From Achromobacter piechaudii NBRC 102461 (GTDB lineage Bacteria > Pseudomonadota > Gammaproteobacteria > Burkholderiales > Burkholderiaceae_B), in the NCBI RefSeq assembly GCF_001571245.1, contig NZ_BCTK01000006.1, positions 1,054,001-1,118,000 of the forward strand: 64,000 nucleotides of DNA, given 5' to 3'. The translations under genes and the position numbers were made by a program. Below are positions 43,465 through 52,242 of this stretch, one piece after another; position 1 is the stretch's first letter; each line of letters opens with the position of its first letter. The notes under the pieces were generated by a model. It was not told where the DNA came from and did no database searches. It saw only the letters and a list, made by a program, of their open reading frames with translations.

Positions 43465-44658
43465 TCAATAGAACGCCTGGATGCCCGTCTGCGCGCGGCC
43501 CAGGATCAGGGCGTGCACGTCGTGGGTGCCTTCGTAGGTGTTGACCACTTCCAGGTTCACCAGGTGACGGGCCACGCCGAACTCGTCGGAGATGCCGTTA
43601 CCGCCGAGCATGTCGCGCGCCAGGCGGGCGATGTCCAGCGCCTTGCCGCAGGAATTGCGCTTCATGATCGAGGTGATTTCGACGGCGGCGGTGCCTTCGT
43701 CCTTCATGCGGCCCAAACGCAGGCAGCCTTGCAGGGCCAGCGTGATTTCGGTTTGCATGTCGGCCAGCTTTTTCTGGATCAGCTGGTTGGCGGCGAGGGG
43801 GCGGCCGAACTGCTTGCGGTCCAGCGTGTACTGGCGGGCGGTGTGCCAGCAAGCTTCGGCGGCGCCGACAGCGCCCCAGGCGATGCCGTAGCGGGCGGAG
43901 TTCAAGCAGGTGAACGGACCCTTCAGGCCGGACACGCCCGGCATCATCTGGTCTTCGGACACTTCCACTTCGTCCATGACGATTTCGCCGGTGATCGAGG
44001 CGCGCAGGCCAACCTTGCCGTGGATGGCCGGGGCCGACAGGCCCTTCATGCCCTTGTCCAGGATGAAGCCGCGGATCTTGCCGTCGAAGTCGCCGCCGAC
44101 GCACTTGGCCCACACCACGAACACATCGGCGATGGGCGAGTTGGTGATCCACATCTTGTTGCCGGAAATCTTGTAGCCGTCGGACGTCTTGACGGCGCGG
44201 GTTTCCATGCCGCCGGGGTCGGAACCGTGGTTGGGTTCGGTCAGGCCGAAGCAGCCGATCCATTCGCCGCGAGCCAGCTTGGGCAGGTACTTCTGCTTTT
44301 GCGCTTCGCTGCCGAATTCGTTGATCGGCACCATCACCAGCGAGGACTGCACGCTCATCATCGAGCGGTAGCCGGAGTCGATGCGTTCGACTTCGCGGGC
44401 GATCAGGCCGTAGCTGACGTAGTTCATGCCCGCGCCGCCGTAGGCTTCAGGAATGGTGGCGCCGAGCAGGCCGAGTTCGCCCATTTCCGAGAAGATTTCC
44501 GGATCGGTCTTCTCGTTGCGGAAGGCGTTCAGCACGCGGGGGGCAAGCTTGTCCTGCGAATAGGCATAGGCGGCGTCGCGCACCATGCGTTCTTCTTCGG
44601 TCAGTTGCTGGTCCAGCAACAGGGGATCTTGCCATTGAAAAGAAGGATTCGAGGACAT
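43465..44658 (-). CDS. gcdH: Glutaryl-CoA dehydrogenase
   Basis: A 397-residue acyl-CoA dehydrogenase. The glutaryl-CoA subgroup is indicated by the N-terminus ([22 protein letters not shown]), [46 protein letters not shown], and the catalytic Glu in [25 protein letters not shown]. It oxidises and decarboxylates glutaryl-CoA to crotonyl-CoA with FAD, in lysine, tryptophan and some aromatic catabolism. It ends at the shared terminator with the box operon. An inverted repeat (44679-44692) sits just before its start. Confidence 0.94.
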   Translation of the reverse strand: MSSNPSFQWQDPLLLDQQLTEEERMVRDAAYAYSQDKLAPRVLNAFRNEKTDPEIFSEMGELGLLGATIPEAYGGAGMNYVSYGLIAREVERIDSGYRSMMSVQSSLVMVPINEFGSEAQKQKYLPKLARGEWIGCFGLTEPNHGSDPGGMETRAVKTSDGYKISGNKMWITNSPIADVFVVWAKCVGGDFDGKIRGFILDKGMKGLSAPAIHGKVGLRASITGEIVMDEVEVSEDQMMPGVSGLKGPFTCLNSARYGIAWGAVGAAEACWHTARQYTLDRKQFGRPLAANQLIQKKLADMQTEITLALQGCLRLGRMKDEGTAAVEITSIMKRNSCGKALDIARLARDMLGGNGISDEFGVARHLVNLEVVNTYEGTHDVHALILGRAQTGIQAFY

Positions 44659-44678
44659 GCTGGGTCTCCGCTATGGAT

Positions 44679-44692
44679 TTCCGTAATCGGAA
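44679..44692. promoter_or_regulatory. Inverted repeat upstream of gcdH
   Basis: TTCCG-TAAT-CGGAA is a perfect 5+4+5 palindrome 20 bases before the gcdH ATG. An unusually AT-rich stretch (around 44695-44720, GTTTAAAC and AAAATAATT) next to it suggests a gcdH promoter region. Confidence 0.4.
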
Positions 44693-44744
44693 TCTAGAAA
44701 GTTTAAACCTAAAATAATTCGGGCGGCAAGTTCGGGTTTGCGCG

Positions 44745-44768
44745 GGCGGCGCGCCTGGGCGCGCCGCC
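44745..44768. other. Hairpin downstream of the second ThDP-enzyme gene (GGCGGC family)
   Basis: Perfect 10-bp stem GGCGGCGCGC / GCGCGCCGCC with loop CTGG lies between the ThDP-enzyme gene and gcdH, both leftward. No adjacent T-run. It may end or protect the ThDP-enzyme message. Confidence 0.5.
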
Positions 44769-44790
44769 TGTTTGCCGGCCGGTCGGGGTA

Positions 44791-46473
44791 TCAGTGCTGG
44801 GCTTTGAGCGCCGCGTCGCGGATCTTTTCCAAGGTCGTCGACGGGGTGATGGTTTCAGGGTCGATGAAGCAATGCAGGATGGCGGGCTTGCCGCTGGCCA
44901 GCGCGCGTTCGAACGCCGGGCCGAATTGATCGGTGGTTTCGACGCGTTCGCCGTGGCCGCCGAAGGCGCGCGCGTAGTCGGCGAAATCGGGGTTCTTCAG
45001 TTCGGTGGCGGAGACGCGGCCGGGGTAGTGCTTTTCCTGGTGCATGCGGATGGTGCCGTACATGCCGTTATCGACCAGCACCACGATGATGGGCAGGTCG
45101 TACTGGACGGCGGTGGCGAATTCCTGGCCGTGCATCAGGAAGCAACCGTCGCCCGCAAAGCACACGACGGTTTTGTCGGGCCATACGCGCTTGGCGCCCA
45201 CGGCGGCCGGCAGGCCGTAACCCATCGAGCCCGAGGTGGGGGCCAGTTGGGTGCCAAAGCGGGTGAAGCGGTGAAAGCGGTGCAGCCAGGTGGCGTAGTT
45301 GCCTGCGCCGTTGGTCATGATGGCGTCGGCCGGCAACGTCTTTTCCAGATAGGCCATCACCTGACCCATCTGCAATGCGCCCGGCGTGGTGATCGATGCC
45401 GGGTCGCTCCATTTGAGGTACGACTCGCGCATGGCTTGCGTGCCTTCCGCCCAGACCGGCTTGGCGGGCGCTTTGACGCCGCCAAGCGATTCGGCGAAGG
45501 CAGCGGGCGACGTGTTGATCGCCAGCGTGGCGCGATACACGCGGCCCAGCTCGGCGGTGTCGGGATGCACGTGCACCAGCTTTTGCTTGGGCACGGGGAT
45601 GTCCATCAGCGTGTAAGCCTGGCTGGGGTTCTCGGACATGCGGCCGCCCACCAGCAGGATCAGGTCGGCGTCGGCCACGCGCTTGAGCAGCGCCGGGTTG
45701 ATGCCCAGGCCCACGTCGCCGATAAAGCACGGGTGGTCGGCCGGGAACAGCATCTGGCGACGGAACGACACCGCCGTGGGCAGCGCATGGCGCTGCGCGA
45801 AGTCGGCGAACTGCTGCACCGCGCGGGCGTCCCAGCGGGTGCCGCCCAGGATGGCGACGGGGTTCTTGGCGTCGGCCAGCAGTTTTTCCAGGTCGGCCAA
45901 CTGGCCGGCCGTGGGCGCGGATTCGATCAATTCGTAGCGCGGGGCGTCGGCCACCTTGGCGGCTTCGACCAGCATGTCTTCGGGCAGCGCGATCACGACG
46001 GGGCCGGGACGGCCGGACGTGGCGATGTGGAAGGCGCGCGAGATCAGTTCGGGAATGCGTTCGACCTGGTCGATCTCGGTGACCCACTTGGCCTGCGTGC
46101 CGAACACGGCGCGGTAGTCCATTTCCTGGAAGGCTTCGCGTTCGCGCATGCCGCGTTCGATCTGGCCGACGAACAGAATCATCGGCGTGGAATCCTGTTT
46201 GGCGATGTGCACGCCGGCCAGCGCGTTGGACGCGCCCGGGCCACGGGTCACCATGCAGATGCCGGGTTCGCCGGTGAGCTTGCCGTGCGCATCGGCCATC
46301 ATGGCCGCGCCGCCTTCCTGGCGGCACACCGTGACTTTGATGTCAGCATCGTGCAGGCCATCCAGCACCGCCAGGTAGCTTTCGCCGGGAACGCAGAAAA
46401 CGTGTTTGACGCCCTGGGCGACCAGTTGGTCGACCAGAATGTGACCGCCAAGGCGGGAATCTTGCTGAGACAT
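44791..46473 (-). CDS. Thiamine-diphosphate enzyme, acetolactate synthase-like
   Basis: A 560-residue ThDP protein. The PYR domain starts at GVKHVFCVPGESYLAVLDGL with the activating Glu in CRQEGGAAMMADAHGKL. The central domain has GGRMSENPSQAYTLMDIP. The PP domain has FAGDGCFLMHGQEFATAVQYDLPIIVVLVDNGMYG, with intact GDG...DNG metal-cofactor motif. It resembles the stand-alone large-subunit-like proteins (acetolactate synthase, glyoxylate carboligase or sulfoacetaldehyde acetyltransferase relatives); which reaction it runs is unclear. The start at 46473 is used. It is divergent from a LysR gene. Confidence 0.85.
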   Translation of the reverse strand: MSQQDSRLGGHILVDQLVAQGVKHVFCVPGESYLAVLDGLHDADIKVTVCRQEGGAAMMADAHGKLTGEPGICMVTRGPGASNALAGVHIAKQDSTPMILFVGQIERGMREREAFQEMDYRAVFGTQAKWVTEIDQVERIPELISRAFHIATSGRPGPVVIALPEDMLVEAAKVADAPRYELIESAPTAGQLADLEKLLADAKNPVAILGGTRWDARAVQQFADFAQRHALPTAVSFRRQMLFPADHPCFIGDVGLGINPALLKRVADADLILLVGGRMSENPSQAYTLMDIPVPKQKLVHVHPDTAELGRVYRATLAINTSPAAFAESLGGVKAPAKPVWAEGTQAMRESYLKWSDPASITTPGALQMGQVMAYLEKTLPADAIMTNGAGNYATWLHRFHRFTRFGTQLAPTSGSMGYGLPAAVGAKRVWPDKTVVCFAGDGCFLMHGQEFATAVQYDLPIIVVLVDNGMYGTIRMHQEKHYPGRVSATELKNPDFADYARAFGGHGERVETTDQFGPAFERALASGKPAILHCFIDPETITPSTTLEKIRDAALKAQH

Positions 46474-46535
46474 GGTGGGGTGTCGTGGTGAGCCGAGGAT
46501 AAGACTCCCGAGGATATGTGCCCTGGCCGCACAAC

Positions 46536-46552
46536 GCAATTGATAAAATTGC
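46536..46552. promoter_or_regulatory. LysR-type palindrome between divergent genes
   Basis: GCAATT-GATAA-AATTGC is a perfect inverted repeat of 17 bp in the 169-base divergent gap between the ThDP-enzyme gene and the LysR gene. It fits the usual position and size of a LysR recognition site. Confidence 0.5.
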
Positions 46553-46642
46553 ACAATCTATTGATTCCCCGGCACGTAGTGCCTCGTTGCGTCGCGCCAG
46601 TCGGCGCGCCCGGTTCCGGCCGGTTTCAGGCAGTTTTGGTCC

Positions 46643-47557
46643 ATGAGAAACGGCATCCCCAATCTGACCGCCTTGCAGGCGTTCGAGGCATCGGCCCGCC
46701 TGGGCAGTTTTTCGCGCGCCGCCGAGGAACTGTCCCTGACGCACAGCGCCGTGTACCGGCAGGTTGCCAGCCTGGAAGCGCGACTGGGCGTGCAGTTGTT
46801 CACCCGGGTGCGGCGGCGCATCGTGCTGACCGACCACGGCGCTGAATACGCCGGGCGCATCCGTCACCATCTGGACCAGATCGAAAAAGACACGTTTGGC
46901 CTGGTCAGCCGCACGGGCATGGGCCGCAGCATCCACATTGCGGTAGTGCCCACGCTGGCCACCACCTGGCTGATCCCTCGTCTGGCCGATTTTCAGGAAG
47001 CGCACGCGGACATCACCGTCAGCCTGTCGGTGCGCACCTTGCCCTTCCAGTTCAAGGATCAGCCCTTCGACGGCGCGCTGTATCACGGCGACGCCTTGTG
47101 GCCCGGCACCCAGGGCGTGCTGCTGTTTCCCGAACGCGAATTGGTGCCGGTATGCGCGCCGGCCCTGGCCGAGCGCGCCGCCCAGGCGGCGCAAGCCGGC
47201 GTCAGCGTGCTGGCCGGCATGACGCATCTGCATCTGGCCTCGCGCCCCGACGCCTGGCGCCAGTGGTACGGCGCCAACAACCATCTCTATGGTCCCCAGG
47301 CCGCGGGCGGGCCGCGCTATGAACTGTTCACCATGGTGATGGCGGCCGTGCAGGCCGGCCTGGGCGTGGGGTTGATGCCGCGCTTTCTGGCGCAGCCGGC
47401 GCTGGACCAGGGCACGCTGGCGATGCCTGTGCCGCAGTCGTTGACCGTCAGCCAGGGTTATTACTTCGGGTATCCCCAGCGAAGTGAACGCTCGGATGCG
47501 CTCAAGCTGTTCGAAACCTGGCTCAAATCGGCGGCGGCGGGGGTGGGGGAACGATAG
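46643..47557 (+). CDS. LysR family regulator (GcvA-like)
   Basis: A 304-residue LysR regulator. The helix-turn-helix is in LTALQAFEASARLGSFSRAAEELSLTHSAVYRQVASLEARLG (residues about 7-50). The effector domain begins near RSIHIAVVPTLATTWLIPRL, the GcvA-like subgroup pattern. It is transcribed away from the ThDP-enzyme and gcdH genes and probably controls them through the palindrome in the shared gap. The inducer is unknown; glutarate or a related acid is a guess from gcdH. Confidence 0.9.
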   Translation: MRNGIPNLTALQAFEASARLGSFSRAAEELSLTHSAVYRQVASLEARLGVQLFTRVRRRIVLTDHGAEYAGRIRHHLDQIEKDTFGLVSRTGMGRSIHIAVVPTLATTWLIPRLADFQEAHADITVSLSVRTLPFQFKDQPFDGALYHGDALWPGTQGVLLFPERELVPVCAPALAERAAQAAQAGVSVLAGMTHLHLASRPDAWRQWYGANNHLYGPQAAGGPRYELFTMVMAAVQAGLGVGLMPRFLAQPALDQGTLAMPVPQSLTVSQGYYFGYPQRSERSDALKLFETWLKSAAAGVGER

Positions 47558-47596
47558 GCCGGTATCTGGCCCGATACCTCTCCGGAACGTCTTAAA

Positions 47597-48595
47597 ATGC
47601 CGCACCCGCCTATGTCGACCACCCGCCCACCCTTAGCCTCGCAAGCCGATATCGACGCCTTCATCGACGCCGTGTGGCTGGAAGACGGCCTGTCCGCCAA
47701 TACGCTGGCCGCCTATCGCCGCGACCTGACCGGCTTTGCGCGCTGGCTCGAAGACCCGCAAGCCTATGCCCGCGAAATGGCCGACCGCCATGGCGACGCG
47801 GCCGGCGAACACGCCTTGCCCGTGGGGCCGGCCAAACCGCTTTGCGACGCGCAAAAGGCCGACATCGAAGCCTGGTTTGCCTTCCGTCACGAAGAAACCC
47901 GCGCCACCACCGCCAACCGCCGGCTGGCGGCGCTGCGGCGCTTTTTCGCCTGGGCGTTGCGCGAGCACCGTTCGCAGCGCGATCCCTGCCTGACGCTGGT
48001 CGCGGCCAAGCAGCCGCCCCGCCTGCCCAAGACCTTGTCCGAGCAGCAGGTGGACGCCTTGCTGCGCGCGCCCGACGCCACGCAGCCGCGCGGCCTGCGC
48101 GACCGCGCCATGCTTGAAACGCTGTACGCCACCGGTCTGCGCGTGTCCGAACTGGTGGGGGTGCGCGCACTGGATGTCAGCCTGAACGAAGGCGTGGTGC
48201 GCGTGGTGCTGGGCAAGGGCGGCAAGGACCGCTTGGTGCCGCTGGGCGCGGAAGCGGCCCACTGGATTGACCTGTACTCGAAAACCGCTCGCCCCGAGCT
48301 GGCGGCAGGGCGGCAGAGCGATGCGCTGTTCATCACCGGCCGAGCCGAAGCCATGTCGCGGCAGGCGTTCTGGCAACTGGTGAAAAAATACGCCTTGCTG
48401 GCCGATATCCATGCGCCGCTGTCGCCGCACGTACTGCGTCACGCGTTCGCCACCCATTTGTTGAATCATGGCGCAGACTTGCGCGTGGTGCAGATGCTGC
48501 TGGGCCACGCCGATATCTCCACCACGCAGATCTACACGCACGTGGCGCGCGAACGGCTCAAGGCGCTGCACGCCGCCCATCATCCGCGCGGTTAG
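47597..48595 (+). CDS. xerD: Tyrosine recombinase XerD
   Basis: A 332-residue tyrosine recombinase with all catalytic residues: Arg182 (ATGLRVSEL), Lys210 (GKGGKDR), His278 and Arg281 (PHVLRHAFATH), His304 (GHADISTTQ) and the nucleophile Tyr313 (IYTHV). It acts with XerC at dif to resolve chromosome dimers. The N-terminal core-binding domain holds an insertion (about residues 52-85, DPQAYAREMADRHGDAAGEH) that makes it longer than the usual XerD of about 300 residues. An alternative start lies at 47612 (MSTTRPP). It is in a housekeeping setting; nothing suggests an integrase of a mobile element. Confidence 0.9.
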   Translation: MPHPPMSTTRPPLASQADIDAFIDAVWLEDGLSANTLAAYRRDLTGFARWLEDPQAYAREMADRHGDAAGEHALPVGPAKPLCDAQKADIEAWFAFRHEETRATTANRRLAALRRFFAWALREHRSQRDPCLTLVAAKQPPRLPKTLSEQQVDALLRAPDATQPRGLRDRAMLETLYATGLRVSELVGVRALDVSLNEGVVRVVLGKGGKDRLVPLGAEAAHWIDLYSKTARPELAAGRQSDALFITGRAEAMSRQAFWQLVKKYALLADIHAPLSPHVLRHAFATHLLNHGADLRVVQMLLGHADISTTQIYTHVARERLKALHAAHHPRG

Positions 48596-48639
48596 CGCCA
48601 CTTGCATCCCCTGATTCCTGTCTTTGATCCGGCCTACCC

Positions 48640-49128
48640 ATGAGCAAAGCCCGCCACGTTTCCGAAACGCCCGCCACCCAGCTGCTCAAGCAGCACAAGA
48701 TTGCCTACACCGAACACACCTACGACTACGTGGACCACGGCGGCGCCGGTGAAGCCGCGCGCCAGCTGGGCCTGGACCCGCATGCGGTGGTCAAGACGCT
48801 GGTGATGGAGGATGAATCCGCCAAGCCGCTGATCGTGGTCATGCACGGCGACCGCGAGGTCTCCACCAAGAACCTGGCGCGTCAGGCCGGCTTGAAAAAG
48901 GTCGAGCCCTGCAAGCCCGAAGTGGCGCAGCGGCATTCCGGCTATCAGGTGGGCGGCACCTCGCCGTTCGGCACGCGCAAGAAGATGCCGGTGTGGGTCG
49001 AGGCCGACGTGCTGACTTACCCGGTCGTCTACATCAACGGCGGGCGCCGGGGGTATCTGATCGGCATCGATCCCAACGTGCTGGTCACCGTGCTGGGCGC
49101 CAAGCCGGTGTCGGTGGCGCTGGAGTAA
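48640..49128 (+). CDS. ybaK: Cys-tRNA(Pro)/Cys-tRNA(Cys) deacylase
   Basis: A 162-residue YbaK/EbsC-family editing protein. Signs are TPATQLLKQHKIAYTEHTYDY, the catalytic lysine region DPHAVVKTLVMED, and VGGTSPFGTRKKMPVWVE. It hydrolyses cysteine wrongly attached to tRNA-Pro, working in trans with prolyl-tRNA synthetase. It follows xerD by 44 bases on the same strand. Confidence 0.93.
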   Translation: MSKARHVSETPATQLLKQHKIAYTEHTYDYVDHGGAGEAARQLGLDPHAVVKTLVMEDESAKPLIVVMHGDREVSTKNLARQAGLKKVEPCKPEVAQRHSGYQVGGTSPFGTRKKMPVWVEADVLTYPVVYINGGRRGYLIGIDPNVLVTVLGAKPVSVALE

Positions 49129-49172
49129 GGCCGCAGAGGGGCACGCGGCGCTTTGAAGGCGTCGCTTCCGGG

Positions 49173-50084
49173 CTAGCGCGCCGGCTCCGCCGCCTTCACC
49201 AGGGTCCAGAGCTTCTCGGCCACCGGCGCCATCTCGGTAGGCTGGCGGAACAGGCAGATTTCCAGCGGAATGTCCCACTGCGTATCACCCGCGCGCACCA
49301 GGCTGCCGTGCACCAGATCATCGTGCACCAGCATCTCGGGCAGCCATGCAATACCCCGGCCTTGCAGCGCCATTGAGCGCAGCAAGGTGGCGTGCGGTCC
49401 GACGAACGTGCTCTGGATGCGCTCGATGCGCATGGGCGTGTACCGCAATTGGCTCGTCACGATGCGGCCCAGCCCCGAGGGCGGCCCATATGCAAGAAAG
49501 GGCACCGGGCCGTCGCCGGCCAGACTGTGCAGGGGCGCGCCGGCTTGGCTGTCTGACGCGGGCGCGCTGACCGGAACCAGCACATCGCTGCCCAGGCGCG
49601 CCTTGGGATAAGAGATTTCATCCAGCCGGCTGGCCACCTGCGGATGGCGGTGGCACAGCAGAAACTGCACGCGGCGCTGCGCCATCAGATCTTCGCAAGC
49701 CTGGAAACTGTCGGACATCATCTGGATGGCGCCGACGTCAAGATTGGCTTCCAGCCCCCTGAGCCACTTCGGAAAAAAAGTCAGCGACAACAGATGCGTG
49801 GCGGCGAAGCGCAGGCTGGCGCCTTGCTGGGCGTGCGCCGCCATGGCCTTGATGCGCGCCGCTTCCAGATCGGCCATCACCTGGCGCACCAGCGGCAGGA
49901 ATTTCTGCCCGGCGGCGGTCAGCTCGGTCGGGTGCGTGCTGCGGTCGAACAGATCCGCGCCAACCCATTCCTCAAGCGCCCGGATGTGGCGGCTGAATGC
50001 GGGCTGCGCAATGACGCGCGCCTGAGCCGCGCGCGAAAAACTTCCTGTCTCGGCCAGTGAACAAAAGTCCTCCAGCCAATTCAT
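49173..50084 (-). CDS. LysR family regulator of the tartrate-like locus
   Basis: A 303-residue LysR regulator. MNWLEDFCSLAETGSFSRAAQARVIAQPAFSRHIRALEEWVGADLF is the helix-turn-helix. The effector domain starts near GASLRFAATHLLSLTFFPKWL. The ATG at 50084 (MNWLEDF) is the standard LysR start, although an ATG nine codons upstream exists. It is divergent from the DHDPS-family gene, so it most likely controls the four-gene locus that follows. Confidence 0.9.
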   Translation of the reverse strand: MNWLEDFCSLAETGSFSRAAQARVIAQPAFSRHIRALEEWVGADLFDRSTHPTELTAAGQKFLPLVRQVMADLEAARIKAMAAHAQQGASLRFAATHLLSLTFFPKWLRGLEANLDVGAIQMMSDSFQACEDLMAQRRVQFLLCHRHPQVASRLDEISYPKARLGSDVLVPVSAPASDSQAGAPLHSLAGDGPVPFLAYGPPSGLGRIVTSQLRYTPMRIERIQSTFVGPHATLLRSMALQGRGIAWLPEMLVHDDLVHGSLVRAGDTQWDIPLEICLFRQPTEMAPVAEKLWTLVKAAEPAR

Positions 50085-50236
50085 GTCCAGCGGTCTGTTT
50101 CCGGGTCCCATGAGGCGTGTGCGGGTGTGTGCGCCGCAGCAAAAATAATTCTATGCATTTCGAGTATTGGACGGCCGCGAGGGGCTACCGCGATGATAAC
50201 TGCCATTCCCCCACACACAAGACTCGGAGACAGAGC

Positions 50237-51175
50237 ATGCCTTCCATCTCGAACTATCGCGGCATTATCCCGGCGATTTCCTGCCCCTTCACAGCCGATC
50301 ACCGGATCGACGAGCCGGCCCTGCGCCGTCTGGCCTCGTGGCTGGCCGGCCATGAGGGCGTGGTCGCCGTCATGACCAACGGCCACACGGGCGAGGTGTT
50401 TTCCCTGACGCCGTCCGAGCGCGCGCAGGTCACGCGCATCGTGGCCGATGAGCTGCGCGGCAAGCTGCCGGTGATTTCCTCGATTGTGTGCGAAGGCATT
50501 GCCGAGGCGGCCGAACATGCCCGCGCCGCGCGCGAAGCGGGCGCGGCCGCGCTGGACGTCATGCCGCCGCACCACTGGCTGCGCTTCGGCTTCACGCCCG
50601 GCCATGCGCTGGATTACTTTCATGCCATCCACCAGGCCGCGCCCGACCTGGACCTGGTCTGCCACGTCTACCCCGCCTGGACGCGCGCGTCGTACTCATC
50701 GCAACTGCTGGCCGATCTGGCGCGCTTGCCGTACGTGCAGGCGTTCAAGGTGGGTCAGCGCGACATGAACAAATATGCGCGCGACATCCAGGCGCTGCGC
50801 GAGGCCGATGCGTCCAAGGCCATCCTGACCTGCCATGACGAATACCTGCTGGCCTCGATGGTGCAGGGCGTGGACGGCGCGCTGGTCGGATTCGCCACCT
50901 TCATCCCGCAGCTGATCATCGATCTGTGGGACGCGGTCAAGGCTGGCGATCTCAAGCGCGCGCAACAGGTGCAGGCCTTGATCACTCCGCTCAAGGACGC
51001 GGTGTATGGCGGCGGCGAACCGACTGGCGAAGCGCATGCCCGCATGAAGGCCGGCATGTATCTGGCCGGCGTGCTGGAGAACGCAACGGTGCGCCCGCCC
51101 ACCGAGGCCCCGGGCCCGGGCGAGCTTGCGGCCTTGCGCGCCGCGCTCACGAACGCGAATCTGCTGGCCCGCTGA
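50237..51175 (+). CDS. Dihydrodipicolinate synthase family lyase/aldolase
   Basis: A 312-residue class I aldolase of the DapA/NAL superfamily. The Schiff-base lysine is Lys171 in YVQAFKVGQRD and the conserved tyrosine is Tyr145 in CHVYPAW. The G(T/S)TGE motif reads NGHTGE, unlike true DapA, so it is not a lysine-synthesis enzyme. Superfamily members cleave or dehydrate 2-oxo sugar acids and similar compounds. It heads a rightward locus with a Bug protein, an SDR and a tartrate-dehydratase-like enzyme. The ATG at 50237 is chosen; the longer upstream frame crosses the promoter gap. Confidence 0.87.
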   Translation: MPSISNYRGIIPAISCPFTADHRIDEPALRRLASWLAGHEGVVAVMTNGHTGEVFSLTPSERAQVTRIVADELRGKLPVISSIVCEGIAEAAEHARAAREAGAAALDVMPPHHWLRFGFTPGHALDYFHAIHQAAPDLDLVCHVYPAWTRASYSSQLLADLARLPYVQAFKVGQRDMNKYARDIQALREADASKAILTCHDEYLLASMVQGVDGALVGFATFIPQLIIDLWDAVKAGDLKRAQQVQALITPLKDAVYGGGEPTGEAHARMKAGMYLAGVLENATVRPPTEAPGPGELAALRAALTNANLLAR

Positions 51176-51273
51176 ACACGTCCTGCCCTTGCGGCGGCAC
51201 GCAAGCACGCGGATGGTCTTGAGCCATACCGCGTCACGATGCCGCCACCGAAAATCATAAGAGGAGACACACC

Positions 51274-52242
51274 ATGCAGAAAAGAAACGCGTTGCGCGCC
51301 ATCGTTGCGCTGTGCATCGGACTGGCGGGCGGCCTCGCGCATGCGCAGGACCCGTACCCCGCACGCCCGGTCCGCTTCGTGATTCCGTTTCCGCCGGGCG
51401 GCACGCTGGACATGCTGGGCCGCGATCTGGCGCAGAAACTCAGCGAGCAGACCGGCCAGAGCTTCATTGTGGAAAACCGCTCGGGGGGCAACGGCATCAT
51501 CGGCGCGGACGTGGTCGCCAAGTCGCCGGCCGATGGCTACACCTTGCTGTTCAACGCCTCGACGTTCACCACGGCGCCCATGACCATGAAGTCGGTGCCG
51601 TTCGACGTGGACAAGAATTTCGTGCCGGTGGCCATGGCGGGCAAAGCGCCCTTGTCGGTATCGGTCAAGAAAGACCTGCCGGTCAAGGACCTGGCCGGCC
51701 TGCTCGTCTACGCACGGCAGAACCCGGGCAAGCTGACGTTCGCGGTCGGGTCCATCGGGTCGGCCGGCCATCTGGCCACCGAACTGCTCAAGCGCCAGGG
51801 CGGCCTGGACTATACCGTCATTCCGTATCGCGGCACGTCTCCCGCTTTGCAAGATCTGGTGGGCGGGCGCATCGACGGGTTCATCGACCCGGTGCTGGGC
51901 GCCATGTCGTATTACAAGAGCGGCATGGTCAAGATCCTGGCCGTGACGTCCGACGCGCGCCTGCCCAATCTGCCCGAGGTGCCGACCGTGGGCGAGGTGC
52001 TGCCCGGCTACCAGTTCTACAGCTGGTATGGGCTGTGGGCGCCGGCCGGCACGCCCGCACCCGTGGTCGAGAAATTGAACGCCGAGGTCAACAAGGCGCT
52101 TGCGTCGGGCATGACGGCCAAGTACGAAGCGCTGGGCGTGTCCTTGACGCCGGGTTCGTCCGCCGCGTTCGCCCGCTTCCAGAAAGACGACATGGCGCGT
52201 TCGCGCAAGATCGTGGACGAGGGCCGTATTCATGTCGAATGA
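51274..52242 (+). CDS. Bug family tripartite tricarboxylate transporter binding protein
   Basis: A 322-residue periplasmic binding protein. Its signal peptide (ALRAIVALCIGLAGGLAHA) is followed by YPARPVRFVIPFPPGGTLDMLGRDLA and, later, FAVGSIGSAGHLATELLK. No TctA/TctB permease genes are adjacent. Its place between an aldolase and a tartrate-dehydratase-like gene suggests a hydroxy dicarboxylate or sugar acid as ligand. A GAGGAGA ribosome site precedes the ATG. Its end overlaps the SDR gene by 11 bases. Confidence 0.9.
   Translation: MQKRNALRAIVALCIGLAGGLAHAQDPYPARPVRFVIPFPPGGTLDMLGRDLAQKLSEQTGQSFIVENRSGGNGIIGADVVAKSPADGYTLLFNASTFTTAPMTMKSVPFDVDKNFVPVAMAGKAPLSVSVKKDLPVKDLAGLLVYARQNPGKLTFAVGSIGSAGHLATELLKRQGGLDYTVIPYRGTSPALQDLVGGRIDGFIDPVLGAMSYYKSGMVKILAVTSDARLPNLPEVPTVGEVLPGYQFYSWYGLWAPAGTPAPVVEKLNAEVNKALASGMTAKYEALGVSLTPGSSAAFARFQKDDMARSRKIVDEGRIHVE

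Noticed and set aside
44794..46491. A 565-codon plus-strand frame opposite the second ThDP enzyme
   Set aside because: Antisense shadow. The minus-strand product has intact ThDP motifs, while this one has low-complexity composition and no recognisable domain.
47597..48595. Tyrosine recombinase as a sign of an integrated element
   Set aside because: All features point to housekeeping XerD. No attachment-site repeats, phage genes or base-composition shift are nearby.
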